Shown here in pieces: positions 44,544 through 53,930 of a stretch of 64,000 nucleotides of DNA (position 1 is its first letter; each line of letters opens with the position of its first letter). A program made the position numbers and the translations under genes. The notes beneath the pieces are model-generated. The model was not told the DNA's origin and made no database searches. It was given only the letters and a program-made list of their open reading frames with translations. The stretch lies in the NCBI RefSeq assembly GCF_016482825.1, contig NZ_JAEMNV010000001.1:372001-436000 (forward strand), in the 5' to 3' direction. The DNA is from Antrihabitans stalagmiti (GTDB taxonomy: Bacteria > Actinomycetota > Actinomycetes > Mycobacteriales > Mycobacteriaceae).

Positions 44544-46828
44544 GCGCGGTCGATGTCTTCAGGGGTGAGTATCGGTCCGCGCTGATCGAGCATCTGCGCC
44601 TACGGACCGAGGCAAGTCTCGTTGTGGGGCACGAACTCGGTAGGCATGCACTCGTCGACGATGTCAGCCTGCTCGATGTCACCGAGAACCATTTTCGGAT
44701 CGTGAGCGAGTTGGAGCAGGCGCCGACGAAGCCGCCGACCGATCTTGCCGAAGTTGCCCTCCGTTTTCTGTTGCAGACGTTGACCGCACTCGATGTTGCA
44801 ACGCGTGGCTTTCTGGAAGGCACCCGACGGTTCGAGCAGCAGCGCGCCCGCGCGAACAAGCTCGCCGACCGGGACGAGTTTCGCCGTGCAGTGATCGATT
44901 CGCTGCAGGACGGCTTTTTCGTCACCGACGAGGCGGGCAGCATCGTCGAGGTCAACTCGGCGTTCGCTGCGATGACCGGGTACGACTCCGACCACCTGCC
45001 GTACCCGTGGCCGTATCCGTGGCTCTCGCGCAGCGCGGGATCGGACGGCGACTTCGAGCCGAACTTCACCATCGATGCCCTTCGCAACGGCACCAGGCTG
45101 TCGGTGCCGATCACACACAGCGACGGACGCAAGGTGTGGTTGGCCATCACGACCAGCCCACTCGAGGGCGTCGACGGTGCCGGATCGATCTTCGTCGGGA
45201 CGATCCGCGATATCACCGTCGAACGGCATGCCGCTGATCGAGAGCAGGCTGCGATCCGGCTCGCGACGGCGATCGCCCCCGCGACCAGTGTTGCCGATGT
45301 GCTGACGATCGGAATTCGCGAATGTCGTGACGGTGTGGGTGCGCGGCGTGGCCTCGCTGTCGTGTGGACCGATCGGTTTTCCGATCCTGCTGTCTACTCG
45401 GCGACGGGGGAGAGCGTGAATTGGTCCGATCTCGATGCCGCCGAGCGCGACATTCTGGAACGTGCGCGCCTGCAACCTGCGCTCACAGCGGTTTCGGTAC
45501 CAGATGCGGATCTGCCCGACACCGCACACAGCATCTCGGCGGCGATCAGCGGCGCGGCCGACGCGGCCTTGTGGTTGGAATATGTTGCACCGCAACGCTC
45601 CACGGCGATCGATCGAGCCTTGGTGACGATGATGGCCGGCCACTTGAGCCTGGCATTGCAGCGCGCGCGCTCCTACGACATCGCCCGCGAAACGTCGTTG
45701 ACGCTGCAACGCGCGATGTTGGGCCCGATCGCGCTGCCACCCGGTTTCGCGGTTCGCTACGAGCCTGCGACGCCACCGCTGGAGATCGGCGGCGACTGGT
45801 ACGACGTCGTTGTGCTCCCTGGCGAGCGGTTCGGTGTCATCGTCGGTGACTGTGTCGGTCGAGGTCTGGCCGCGGCGGCTGTGATGGGTCAACTGCGCAG
45901 CGCGGCGAACGCGTTGATGCTGCGAGGTGCCGGACCCGGGCAACTGCTCGACGAACTCGACGATGTCGCCGGTCGCATCCCCGGCGCGGAGTGCACGACC
46001 GTATGCGCAGGAATCATCGATCCGATCCGCGGTTCGTTCACCTACAGCAGTGCCGGACACATGCCTGCACTGCTCGCCGCTCCGGACGTATCGGGTGAGC
46101 GACTCGAGGGCGGACGAGCACTGCCGCTCGCAAGCTTCGACTGCTCGCCTCGTCCCGAGACGACGGTGCAGTTGCCGACCGGTTCGACGCTTGTGGTTTA
46201 TACCGATGGACTGGTCGAGCGGCGCACCGAATCCATCGACATCGGTATCGACAAGGTCGGCGAGGTGCTGCTCGAATTGAGTCGACGAGCTCCTGACGAC
46301 GTAGCCGATGCCGTCCTTGCGCTGTTGCAACCGAGCGAGGGTTACGACGACGATGTCGCCATGGTGATTTATCGGCAGCCGCCGTTGCCGATGCTCATCG
46401 AGGTACCGGCCGAAGGCACACAACTCGGCGTCCTTCGGGCCCGGTTACGCACGTGGATGGACTCGTGTGGCGTGCCCGAGCAAGTTGTCGTCGACAGCAT
46501 TCTCGCTGTCAACGAGGCCTTTTCCAACAGCGTCGAGCACGCCTTCCGCAATGTCGAGCCGGGTCGCGTCACGGTGACCGCCGTTGCAACCGTCGACGAG
46601 CTGCGGTTCACCGTCAGCGATACCGGTACCTGGAAAGAGCAGGCAGCCGATCCGGGATACCGCGGTCGGGGCCTGCCGATGATGCGGGCGTTGACCGACG
46701 AGGTCACGATCGAACGATCCGATGCTGGAACAACTGTGCGAATGTCGACCGTGTTGACGGGTCATCCAGTGTCGAAGCATCAGCCGAACGCCGCACGTCA
46801 GCGCGATAACGACGGCGTACGTCGGTGA
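44540..46828 (+). CDS. RsbU-like multidomain phosphatase (PAS-GAF-PP2C-ATPase)
   Basis: 762 residues. Residues ~1-110 form an alpha-helical N-terminal region like the RsbT-binding part of RsbU; ~115-228 is PAS (VIDSLQDGFFVTDEAGSIVE); ~235-388 is GAF-like; ~390-613 is a SpoIIE/PP2C phosphatase with PLEIGGDWYDVVVL (~416) and YTDGLVERR; ~617-740 is a GHKL ATPase (anti-sigma kinase-like) with SVEHAF and DTGTWKEQ. One protein thus has both a phosphatase and a kinase-like module and could act on the downstream STAS protein. The start overlaps the previous gene by 4 bp. Confidence 0.9.
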   Translation: MSAVDVFRGEYRSALIEHLRLRTEASLVVGHELGRHALVDDVSLLDVTENHFRIVSELEQAPTKPPTDLAEVALRFLLQTLTALDVATRGFLEGTRRFEQQRARANKLADRDEFRRAVIDSLQDGFFVTDEAGSIVEVNSAFAAMTGYDSDHLPYPWPYPWLSRSAGSDGDFEPNFTIDALRNGTRLSVPITHSDGRKVWLAITTSPLEGVDGAGSIFVGTIRDITVERHAADREQAAIRLATAIAPATSVADVLTIGIRECRDGVGARRGLAVVWTDRFSDPAVYSATGESVNWSDLDAAERDILERARLQPALTAVSVPDADLPDTAHSISAAISGAADAALWLEYVAPQRSTAIDRALVTMMAGHLSLALQRARSYDIARETSLTLQRAMLGPIALPPGFAVRYEPATPPLEIGGDWYDVVVLPGERFGVIVGDCVGRGLAAAAVMGQLRSAANALMLRGAGPGQLLDELDDVAGRIPGAECTTVCAGIIDPIRGSFTYSSAGHMPALLAAPDVSGERLEGGRALPLASFDCSPRPETTVQLPTGSTLVVYTDGLVERRTESIDIGIDKVGEVLLELSRRAPDDVADAVLALLQPSEGYDDDVAMVIYRQPPLPMLIEVPAEGTQLGVLRARLRTWMDSCGVPEQVVVDSILAVNEAFSNSVEHAFRNVEPGRVTVTAVATVDELRFTVSDTGTWKEQAADPGYRGRGLPMMRALTDEVTIERSDAGTTVRMSTVLTGHPVSKHQPNAARQRDNDGVRR

Positions 46829-46882
46829 AAGGTGCGGCCGCGAGTTGTGTGGTCGGCAATGCGATAGGGCAAGATTGACCGC

Positions 46883-47269
46883 ATGACAACGCACGCGTCG
46901 GAGTCCGCGGCATCGGCTCCCGACACGATGAACACCGAACTGTCCGTCAACGGCGGGCTGACCATCCTTGCGGTGAGCGGCACGATCGACATGGCGACGG
47001 CGCCCGTACTGCAGACCGCTGTGCGCGAGGCAGTGAGCAGTACTTCGGCCGGGTTGATCATCGATTTGTCCGATGTCGAGTTCCTGGCGTCGGCCGGAAT
47101 GACGATTCTCGTGGAAGCACGTCAGCGGATCGGTGATTCGGCGGCGTTCGCAGTTGTCGCCGATGGCCCAGCCACCAGTCGCCCGTTGTCGCTGACCGGT
47201 TTGGACAAGGCACTGGGCCTGTACGCGACCGTGGCGCAGGCTGTTGCTGCTCTCGGGCCAGAGGCCTGA
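46883..47269 (+). CDS. Anti-sigma factor antagonist (RsbV-like STAS)
   Basis: 128 residues. Single STAS domain; LIIDLSDVEFLASAGMTILV carries the phosphorylatable Ser. It is the likely partner of the kinase/phosphatase domains of the upstream protein. No sigma or anti-sigma gene follows. Confidence 0.9.
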   Translation: MTTHASESAASAPDTMNTELSVNGGLTILAVSGTIDMATAPVLQTAVREAVSSTSAGLIIDLSDVEFLASAGMTILVEARQRIGDSAAFAVVADGPATSRPLSLTGLDKALGLYATVAQAVAALGPEA

Positions 47270-47278
47270 AGGGCCCTG

Positions 47279-47689
47279 TCAGCGCAGTAGGGACGATCCG
47301 AGGACCCGTCGCACGTCTATCTCGACGACGACGCGGGCTGGATTGACCCGTGGTTGGCGATAACGCACCGCATATCGAGCTACCGCATCGGCGACCGCGT
47401 CGGGATCGGTGAGGACAACGGCTGGACCTTCCAAGGTCAGCCACCGGCCACCATCCACCTGCGACACCGCCCCGTAGGCACCTCGGCCGGCATTGAGCGC
47501 CTTCTGCGATCCGCCGCTGGTGATGACGCGCGCCTTGCCTGCTTCCGGGTCCCAGGTGAACCCGACGGCGACGACGTGCGGGGTGCCGTCCGCGCGCAAA
47601 GTCGTGAGGGTTGCGAGATGACGCTCGCGTACGAAGGCGAGTGCGGTCTCGGTCAGGACGGTGACGGCGTCGGAGGGGGTGGTCGGCAT
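47279..47689 (-). CDS. F420-binding FDOR-B enzyme (Rv2074-like)
   Basis: 136 residues, split beta-barrel, similar throughout to M. tuberculosis Rv2074 ([41 protein letters not shown]). Rv2074 has been reported as an F420-dependent biliverdin reductase; the same activity here is inferred. ATG 47689 has TACCGT ending 6 nt upstream. It lies next to an SDR and cobL, exactly as Rv2074-Rv2073c-Rv2072c. Confidence 0.88.
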   Translation of the reverse strand: MPTTPSDAVTVLTETALAFVRERHLATLTTLRADGTPHVVAVGFTWDPEAGKARVITSGGSQKALNAGRGAYGAVSQVDGGRWLTLEGPAVVLTDPDAVADAVARYAVRYRQPRVNPARVVVEIDVRRVLGSSLLR

Positions 47690-47695
47690 GCCACG

Positions 47696-47701
47696 ACGGT
47701 A
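47696..47701 (-). promoter_or_regulatory. -10 element TACCGT of the FDOR gene (leaderless pattern)
   Basis: TACCGT on the minus strand ends 6 nt before ATG 47689. Confidence 0.4.
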
Positions 47702-47720
47702 ATCGAGGAAACTGACTGCC

Positions 47721-48482
47721 ATGGCTTTCGGATCGAAGACTCTCGCGCAGGGTTCGGTTGTGCTGCTCGGCGGGCGCAGCGAGATCGGACTCGAAATTGC
47801 CGATCGACTCGTGGCCGGTCGGACCGTCGTACTCGCCGCCCGACGCAGTACCGAACTCGATGCCGAACGGCAGCGTCTGCTCGATCGGGGTGCGAGTGCG
47901 GTGCATGTCGTCGAATTCGACGCCGACGCGGTGGCAGACCACGGTCCGATACTGGATGCGATCGTCGCCGACCACGGTCGAATCGGCGTCGCAATTCTCG
48001 CATTCGGCATTCTCGGTGATCAGGATCGCGCCAGCACGGACGCGACGCATGCCGTCGAGGTGGTCCACACCGACTTCGTCGCACAGGTGAGCGTCCTGAC
48101 CCATCTCGCGAAAATCCTTCGAGCACAACGTGATGGGCATCTCGTCGTGTTCAGCTCCTTCGCCGGCTTCCGAGTCCGGCGCGCCAATTACGTCTACGGC
48201 TCGGCGAAGGCCGGACTCGACGGATTCGCGTCGGGTCTCGCGGATGCGTTGGTAGGCAGCGGTGTTCATCTGCTGCTGATCCGATCGGGCTTCGTGATCG
48301 GACGAATGACCGAAGGTATGTCGCCCGCGCCGTTTTCGAGTACTCCGCCCGATGTGGCAGAGGGCGTGATCGCGGGGTTGTCGAAGCGGTCGAACGTGGT
48401 CTGGGTGCCGAAGGCATTGCGGCCGATGTACTTTGCGACGCGGTTCGTGCCACGAGCCGTCTGGCGACGGTTGCCGAGGTGA
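47721..48482 (+). CDS. Short-chain dehydrogenase/reductase (Rv2073c-like)
   Basis: 253 residues. Rossmann fold with the divergent NAD(P) motif [13 protein letters not shown], then LAFGILGD and the active-site [13 protein letters not shown] (Tyr and Lys present) with the upstream Ser in VFSSFAG. Similar to the DprE2-like SDRs of actinobacteria. Its substrate is unknown. The stop overlaps the cobL start by 4 bp. Confidence 0.88.
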   Translation: MAFGSKTLAQGSVVLLGGRSEIGLEIADRLVAGRTVVLAARRSTELDAERQRLLDRGASAVHVVEFDADAVADHGPILDAIVADHGRIGVAILAFGILGDQDRASTDATHAVEVVHTDFVAQVSVLTHLAKILRAQRDGHLVVFSSFAGFRVRRANYVYGSAKAGLDGFASGLADALVGSGVHLLLIRSGFVIGRMTEGMSPAPFSSTPPDVAEGVIAGLSKRSNVVWVPKALRPMYFATRFVPRAVWRRLPR

Positions 48483-49684
48483 CCGAACGGGTTGTCGTTG
48501 TCGGGATCGGCGCCGACGGTGTCGACGGGCTCTCGCGTCGAGCACTACGAGAGCTTGCCGAATGCGACGTGCTGCTGGGTTCGCGACGGCAACTCGACCT
48601 CGTCGACGTCGGTTCAGCGGAGCGGGTGGCGTGGCCGACACCGCTCGTACCTGCGCTGCCAGGATTGTTCGATCGGTATGCGCAGCAAAGGATCTGCGTT
48701 CTGGCCAGCGGTGATCCGATGTTCCACGGCATCGGGGTGACACTCGCGCGGTTGCTCGGGGCCGACCGTCTCGAGGTGCTACCGCAGGCGTCGTCGGTGT
48801 CGCTCGCCTGTGCGCGGTTGGGCTGGGCTGTAGCCGACACAGCGGTGGTGAGTCTTGTCGATCGCCCGGTCGAGACGTTGCTGCCCGCGCTGTACGACAC
48901 CGGTCGCATCGTCGTGCTCAGTCGTGGCGCGCAGACTCCCGGGGAGATCGTCGAGTTGTTGTGCACCAACGGGTTCGGAGCGTCGACCGTGAGCGTTCTC
49001 GAGCAGCTGGGTGGACCTGCGGAGAGACGGGTCGACGGTGTGGCGCAGACGTGGACGTATCCCGCCGGCGCTGCGTTGAACGTCGTCGCGGTGACGTGTG
49101 TCGCCGAGGTCGCTGGTCGCAGGCTCACCCGTATCCCAGGCTTGCCTGACGATGCCTTCGGCGGTGACGGCCAGCTGACCAAACAGGAGGTTCGGGCGCT
49201 GACGCTGAGTGCCCTGGCACCGGCGCCCGGCGAGCTGCTCTGGGATGTCGGAGCAGGCTCCGGAAGCATCGCGATCGAGTGGTGCAGGACCAGTTCGTTG
49301 TGTCGTGCCATCGCATTCGAGCACGTCGCGGCACGGGTCTCGACCATCGAAGACAACGCTCGTGCACTCGGCGTCCCCGGTGTGTCGGTTCGTGGCGCAG
49401 CACCGGCGGCATTCGGGGATGCACCTGCGCCCGACGCCATCTTCGTCGGCGGGGGAGTCACTGTGCCTAGCCTGTTGGAAGCCTGCTGGGACCGACTCGC
49501 CCCCGGCGGGCGCCTCGTCGCCAACGCGGTGACCGCCGAGTCGGAAGCGTTGCTGGTCGAGTGGTCTTCGAAGTTCGGTGGAACGTTGCGGCGCTTGCAG
49601 GTTCATCGTGGGGAACCGCTCGGCAGATTCACCACCTGGCGACCCCAACTCCCCGTCGCGCAGTTGATTTTGGGGGCACAGTAA
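48479..49684 (+). CDS. cobL: Precorrin-6Y C5,15-methyltransferase (decarboxylating)
   Basis: 401 residues. N-terminal CbiE-type methyltransferase (~1-195; VVVGIGADGVDGLSRRAL, LASGDPMFHGIG) and C-terminal CbiT-type domain (~205-400; LLWDVGAGSGSIAIEW, PDAIFVGGG). It methylates C5 and C15 and removes the acetate carboxyl in aerobic cobalamin synthesis. GTG start coupled to the SDR gene. Confidence 0.96.
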   Translation: MTERVVVVGIGADGVDGLSRRALRELAECDVLLGSRRQLDLVDVGSAERVAWPTPLVPALPGLFDRYAQQRICVLASGDPMFHGIGVTLARLLGADRLEVLPQASSVSLACARLGWAVADTAVVSLVDRPVETLLPALYDTGRIVVLSRGAQTPGEIVELLCTNGFGASTVSVLEQLGGPAERRVDGVAQTWTYPAGAALNVVAVTCVAEVAGRRLTRIPGLPDDAFGGDGQLTKQEVRALTLSALAPAPGELLWDVGAGSGSIAIEWCRTSSLCRAIAFEHVAARVSTIEDNARALGVPGVSVRGAAPAAFGDAPAPDAIFVGGGVTVPSLLEACWDRLAPGGRLVANAVTAESEALLVEWSSKFGGTLRRLQVHRGEPLGRFTTWRPQLPVAQLILGAQ

Positions 49685-49765
49685 GCCATGGCACCTGACG
49701 ATGAGCGACGCTAAGGTTTCAGTGGGAGCTGGGCACAAGTCCAGTAGAACAGGGGAGAACACCGA

Positions 49766-50368
49766 ATGAAGGTCGGAAAGCTCACAACCATTGCAGTCAT
49801 GGCCATTGCCGCGGTCGGCATCACAGCAGGCACCGCGCACGCCGCACCCGCACCCCCGGGGTTCGAGAACAGCGACGGCGGCGTCGGCTATCGCACGGAA
49901 GTATCGGGCCAGGCCGTGACGACAATCGTCGATGCAGGCGCATTCACGCTGACGAGGGCGGGAACTGCCGTCAGTCTGACCAACGACGCCGGCGCGCTCG
50001 TCACCGAGATTCCCTTGGTGTTCGACGTTGCGGGCCAACAGGTGTCGGTTGCTCCCGCCATCGATGCGGCGGGTCGCAGTTTGACTCTGACGCCATCGGT
50101 GAGCCCGGCGAGCGCAGCGATTCTGCAGGATGTCAGCGCTCAGGATCGCTTTCTGTACGAGCTCAATCGCGCGTCCTTCGGTATCGGTGTTGCCGCTGCA
50201 ATCGGCGCAGGCATCGGCCTCGTGACGGGCTGCATCATCGGGATCGTCGTCGGCTGCATCCCCGGCGTACTGATCGGAGCGGCTATCGGCGCGGTGGTCG
50301 GTGCAGTCAACACCGGCGGTCAGCCGCTGCTCGATGCGGGATACCAGTACCTCACGGGTCAGCCATGA
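49766..50368 (+). CDS. Secreted protein with Gly-rich hydrophobic C-terminal region
   Basis: 200 residues beginning MKVGKLTTIAVMAIAAVGI, a signal peptide ending near AHA-APAPPG. The middle is beta-rich; the last ~50 residues are hydrophobic and Gly-rich (VAAAIGAGIGLVTG, VVGCIPGVLIGAAIG). This resembles secreted proteins common in Rhodococcus and Nocardia; function unknown. A ribosome-binding site (AGGGGAGA) precedes ATG 49766. It lies inside the cobalamin block between cobL and cobK. Confidence 0.85.
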   Translation: MKVGKLTTIAVMAIAAVGITAGTAHAAPAPPGFENSDGGVGYRTEVSGQAVTTIVDAGAFTLTRAGTAVSLTNDAGALVTEIPLVFDVAGQQVSVAPAIDAAGRSLTLTPSVSPASAAILQDVSAQDRFLYELNRASFGIGVAAAIGAGIGLVTGCIIGIVVGCIPGVLIGAAIGAVVGAVNTGGQPLLDAGYQYLTGQP

Positions 50369-50375
50369 GCACTGG

Positions 50376-51125
50376 GTGAAAGTTCTGCTGCTCGGCGGGT
50401 CGGGTGAAGCGCGTCGTCTCGCCGAACTGTTGACCGGCGAGCCAGGAATCGATGTCGTTTCCTCCCTCGCCGGTCGGCTGCGCACTCCCCGGCTACCAGC
50501 CGGTGAGGTGCGGGTCGGTGGTTTCGGCGGTGCCGAAGGTTTGCGAGACTGGTTGCACGAGAACCTGATCGATGCCCTCGTCGTAGCCACCCACCCGTTC
50601 GCGGCACGGATGACCAACAACGCGATCGACGCTGCCACCGCACTCGGATTGCCTTATCTAGTCCTTCGACGGCCACCGTGGCAACCAGAGCCCGGTGACC
50701 GCTGGACTCCTGTCGAATCGATGGCTGCTGCGGCGACGGTGATTCCGGAGTTCGGCGATCGTGTCTTTCTGACGATCGGGCGGCAGGACGTCGATGTCTT
50801 TGCCGGGGTAGGAGCGTGGTTCCTGATCCGGGCGATCGATCCACCGAATCGGGCGCTGCCCCCGAGGCACGAATTGCTGCTCGAGCGTGGACCTTTCACT
50901 GTGGAGCACGAGCTAGCGCTGCTCGATAGTCATGGCATCGACGTGCTTGTCACGAAGAACAGCGGCGGCGATCAGACCGTCGCGAAACTTGCCGCCGCCC
51001 GAATGCGTGGTTTGCCGGCAATCGTGGTCGATCGGCCCGTCCTCGGCGTCGGCGCCTCTGTTGTCGACACTGTCGATGGCGTGGTGAGTTGGCTCCGAGT
51101 CGTGCGAGGCAGCGCGTCAGCCTAG
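50376..51125 (+). CDS. cobK: Precorrin-6A reductase
   Basis: 249 residues. N-terminal Rossmann start VLLLGGSGEARRLAELL, then DALVVATHPFAARMTNNA and a later LLLERGPFTVEHELALL and VTKNSGG, all diagnostic for CobK/CbiJ. It reduces precorrin-6A to 6B with NADPH. GTG 50376 is 8 bp after the secreted protein gene. The stop region overlaps the convergent DUF218 gene by 9 bp. Confidence 0.94.
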   Translation: MKVLLLGGSGEARRLAELLTGEPGIDVVSSLAGRLRTPRLPAGEVRVGGFGGAEGLRDWLHENLIDALVVATHPFAARMTNNAIDAATALGLPYLVLRRPPWQPEPGDRWTPVESMAAAATVIPEFGDRVFLTIGRQDVDVFAGVGAWFLIRAIDPPNRALPPRHELLLERGPFTVEHELALLDSHGIDVLVTKNSGGDQTVAKLAAARMRGLPAIVVDRPVLGVGASVVDTVDGVVSWLRVVRGSASA

Positions 51126-51773
51126 AGCTGCAAGGGCCTTTTCGATGGCGTCGTCCGGCTCGGAGACCACCGTCGGTCCGTGCCGCAGGAGAATATCCAC
51201 CACCGCCCGCGGTCTGGCGAGCAGCCATTCCCTACCGCGATTGCGCGCCAATGACGTTGCACGACAATTGCATTCGCTGTTGACACCAACAGCGTCCAGT
51301 CCAACCCGACGGCTCAGTGCGACGATTCGAGGCACGTGAAAAGCCTGCGAGACGACGAGTGCCCGCTCGATACCGAAGGTGTGCACGGCTCGTGCGCACG
51401 TGTCGTAGGTGCGTAGACCGAGCGGATCGCCGACGATGCGCTCGTGTGGAATACCTTTGCCGACAAGGTATTCGGTCATCGCGGCGATCTCGTCGCCGGA
51501 GCTGCCGTTGCCGTCGCCCGATACCAGCACCACACCGACGCGACCTTCGTGAAACAGCTGCACAGCGGTGTCGAGACGGCCGGCGAGAAACGACATCGGT
51601 TGGCCGTCGCGGACCTGTGCGCCGAGCACGATCGCAACCGCCGTCGTCGGCGCCTCGGCGGGTGTGCGGATCCGGCCGGCCGCCGCGAGCCGGATCCAGA
51701 CGTTCGCACCGACGACCGCGGCGATGCCGATGGATGCGGTGACCCGAGCCGCGCGGCTGACCGATCCAGTCAT
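51117..51773 (-). CDS. DUF218/YdcF-SanA-like envelope protein
   Basis: 218 residues. One N-terminal membrane segment (ARVTASIGIAAVVGANVWI), then the DUF218 fold: AIVLGAQVRDGQPMSFLAGR, VVLVSGDGN, and RALVVSQAFHVPRIVALSR. The active site faces the outside or is membrane-tethered. Proteins of this family are linked to cell-wall precursor or envelope integrity; the substrate is unknown. ATG 51773 overlaps the cobIJ stop by 4 bp, so it is coupled to the cob operon. Confidence 0.85.
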   Translation of the reverse strand: MTGSVSRAARVTASIGIAAVVGANVWIRLAAAGRIRTPAEAPTTAVAIVLGAQVRDGQPMSFLAGRLDTAVQLFHEGRVGVVLVSGDGNGSSGDEIAAMTEYLVGKGIPHERIVGDPLGLRTYDTCARAVHTFGIERALVVSQAFHVPRIVALSRRVGLDAVGVNSECNCRATSLARNRGREWLLARPRAVVDILLRHGPTVVSEPDDAIEKALAALG

Positions 51774-53275
51774 TGTTCCGGATACCGCCTGGAGGTGAAA
51801 ACCCTTGTGGTGTCGTCGGTGTGGTGAATCGTTGTCGTCGACGATCCGATGATCAGCAGCGTCCGCATGTCCACGTCGGCTGGATCGAGTTCGGCGAGCT
51901 GTACCACCCGCACACTCTCGGTAGGTCCGGCGACATCGCGCCCGATGATCACCGGGGTGTCCGGAGATCGATACTCGAGCAGGAGATCTCGCATCGCACC
52001 CACCTGCCAGGTCCGCGACCGCGACGCCGGGTTGTAGACGGCGATCGCCATGTCCGAGGCGGCGGCAGCCGAAATACGTTTGGCGACAACGTCCCATGGC
52101 TTCAATCGGTCCGAGAGCGAGATGACGGCGTAATCGTGGCCGAGCGGTGCGCCGACCCGGCTGGCAACAGCGTTGGCGGCGGTCATTCCCGGTAGTACAC
52201 GAACCGGCACCCCGCGCCATTGCTCTTCGGTCGCGACTTCGAGCACCGCGGCCGCCATGGCAAATACGCCAGGGTCGCCCGAGGACACCACACACACCCG
52301 CGCCCCACGTTTGGCTAGATCCAAAGCCATTGCAGCACGCTCCGACTCGACACGGTTGTCGCTAGCGTGGCGACGCTGACCCAAGCGATGCGCGACGCGA
52401 TCCAGATAGGGTCCGTAGCCGACGAGATCGGTCGCCCGTTCGAGTTCGGTGCGGACCTCCGGAGTGGTCCATTCCCGCGCGCCGGGCCCGAGGCCGACGA
52501 CGACGACCTCACCGGTCACGTCCGGCTGCGGCGCCGGGGTGCGAGCATTGCCAGCACCTGGAACGAGGACGATCGAGAAGTAGGGCACGTCGTCGTCGAC
52601 CACGTCCGCTGCGCCGAGGACGCGCTGCCTACCTGTGCTTGCCCGTTCGACATAACGTGCCTCGTCGAGTCGACCCGAATCCGAGAGTGCCTGTCGCACG
52701 GTGGGATAGGTTCGGCCGAGCTTCATGATCGCGGCTGCATCGGTGTCGGCGAGTCGGCGCGCGAGTTCGGCTTCCGGCAATGTCCCCGGCAAGATGGTCA
52801 GCACCTCGTCGCCTTCGCACAGCGGTGTTCCCAGAGCGGCTGCGGCGGCACTGACCGACGTGACGCCGGGAACGATCTCGGCCTCGAACCGTTCGACCAG
52901 CCGTTTGTGCATGTGCATGTAGGAGCTGTAGAACAGCGGATCGCCTTCGGCGAGCAGCGCGACGCTGCGCCCCGCTTCGAGATGTGCGGCAAGACGTTCC
53001 GCGGATGCAGCGTAGAACTCGTCGATAGCCCCCTGGTAGCCGCCGGGGTGATCCGTCGTCTCCGTCGTGACCGGATAGACGAGGTGCTCCTCGATCTGGT
53101 CTCCCCGCAGGTACGGCTCCGCGATGGCGCGGGAGATGCTTCGCCCGTGGGCTGCGCTGTGAAACGCGACGACGTCGGCCGCGGCGATCACCTTCGCGGC
53201 CTTGACGGTCACCAACTCGGGATCGCCTGGTCCGAGACCGACGCCCCATAGTTTGCCGAAGGTCTTGTCGGTCAC
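51770..53275 (-). CDS. cobIJ: Precorrin-2 C20-methyltransferase / precorrin-3B C17-methyltransferase fusion
   Basis: 501 residues. CobI half (~1-240): [44 protein letters not shown]. CobJ half (~255-500): [43 protein letters not shown]. The fusion is typical of actinobacteria (M. tuberculosis Rv2066). GTG start overlaps cobH by 4 bp. Confidence 0.96.
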   Translation of the reverse strand: MTDKTFGKLWGVGLGPGDPELVTVKAAKVIAAADVVAFHSAAHGRSISRAIAEPYLRGDQIEEHLVYPVTTETTDHPGGYQGAIDEFYAASAERLAAHLEAGRSVALLAEGDPLFYSSYMHMHKRLVERFEAEIVPGVTSVSAAAAALGTPLCEGDEVLTILPGTLPEAELARRLADTDAAAIMKLGRTYPTVRQALSDSGRLDEARYVERASTGRQRVLGAADVVDDDVPYFSIVLVPGAGNARTPAPQPDVTGEVVVVGLGPGAREWTTPEVRTELERATDLVGYGPYLDRVAHRLGQRRHASDNRVESERAAMALDLAKRGARVCVVSSGDPGVFAMAAAVLEVATEEQWRGVPVRVLPGMTAANAVASRVGAPLGHDYAVISLSDRLKPWDVVAKRISAAAASDMAIAVYNPASRSRTWQVGAMRDLLLEYRSPDTPVIIGRDVAGPTESVRVVQLAELDPADVDMRTLLIIGSSTTTIHHTDDTTRVFTSRRYPEQ

Positions 53276-53904
53276 TCGATTTCGCTCGCGATACCGTTCA
53301 GTGCCGCCGCCGTGATCGCGCTGCCCCCGCGCCGGCCGCGGACAACCAGGTATTCGATTCCGAGAGCGGCCGCCTGTTCGACGAGAGCGTCCTTGGATTC
53401 GACGGCGCCGATGAAGCCGACAGGTCCACCGACCACCGCCGCAGGTCGCGGACCACCGTGCTCCACCAGGTCGAGCAGATGGAACAGCGCGGTCGGGGCG
53501 TTGCCGATCGCGACGACCGCACCTTCGAGGCGGTCACGCCACAGCTCGAGGGCCGCGGCCGAGCGGGTTGTCTGGAGCGCTTCGGCGAGGACAGCCACCC
53601 GCGGATCGGGCAGGGTGCAGACCACGTCGTTGTCGGCGGGCAAGCGGCGGCGGGTCACTCCCGCGGCGACCATTCGGGTGTCACACAGAATGGGTGCTCC
53701 GGCGTGTAATGCAGCGCGAGCGACCCTGACGACGTTGGGTGTGAAGGCGATGTCCTCGGTCAGATCGACCTGGCCGCAGGCGTGAATCATGCGCACGACG
53801 ACCTGCGACACATCGGCAGGAAGCGCGGTCAGATCGGCTTCGGCGCGGATGGTTGCGAACGATCGGCGGTAGATCTCGGCGCCGTCGCGGATGTAGTCGA
53901 GCAT
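53272..53904 (-). CDS. cobH: Precorrin-8X methylmutase
   Basis: 210 residues with [15 protein letters not shown] (catalytic His), [15 protein letters not shown] and [15 protein letters not shown], diagnostic for CobH. It moves the methyl from C11 to C12, giving hydrogenobyrinate. ATG 53904 has TATCGT ending 6 nt upstream, in the 26-bp gap after cobG. Confidence 0.95.
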   Translation of the reverse strand: MLDYIRDGAEIYRRSFATIRAEADLTALPADVSQVVVRMIHACGQVDLTEDIAFTPNVVRVARAALHAGAPILCDTRMVAAGVTRRRLPADNDVVCTLPDPRVAVLAEALQTTRSAAALELWRDRLEGAVVAIGNAPTALFHLLDLVEHGGPRPAAVVGGPVGFIGAVESKDALVEQAAALGIEYLVVRGRRGGSAITAAALNGIASEIE

Positions 53905-53910
53905 GAGGCA

Positions 53911-53916
53911 ACGATA
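53911..53916 (-). promoter_or_regulatory. -10 element TATCGT before cobH (leaderless pattern)
   Basis: TATCGT on the minus strand ends 6 nt before ATG 53904, within the cobG-cobH gap. Confidence 0.4.
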
Positions 53917-53930
53917 GATACAGAGCTAAG

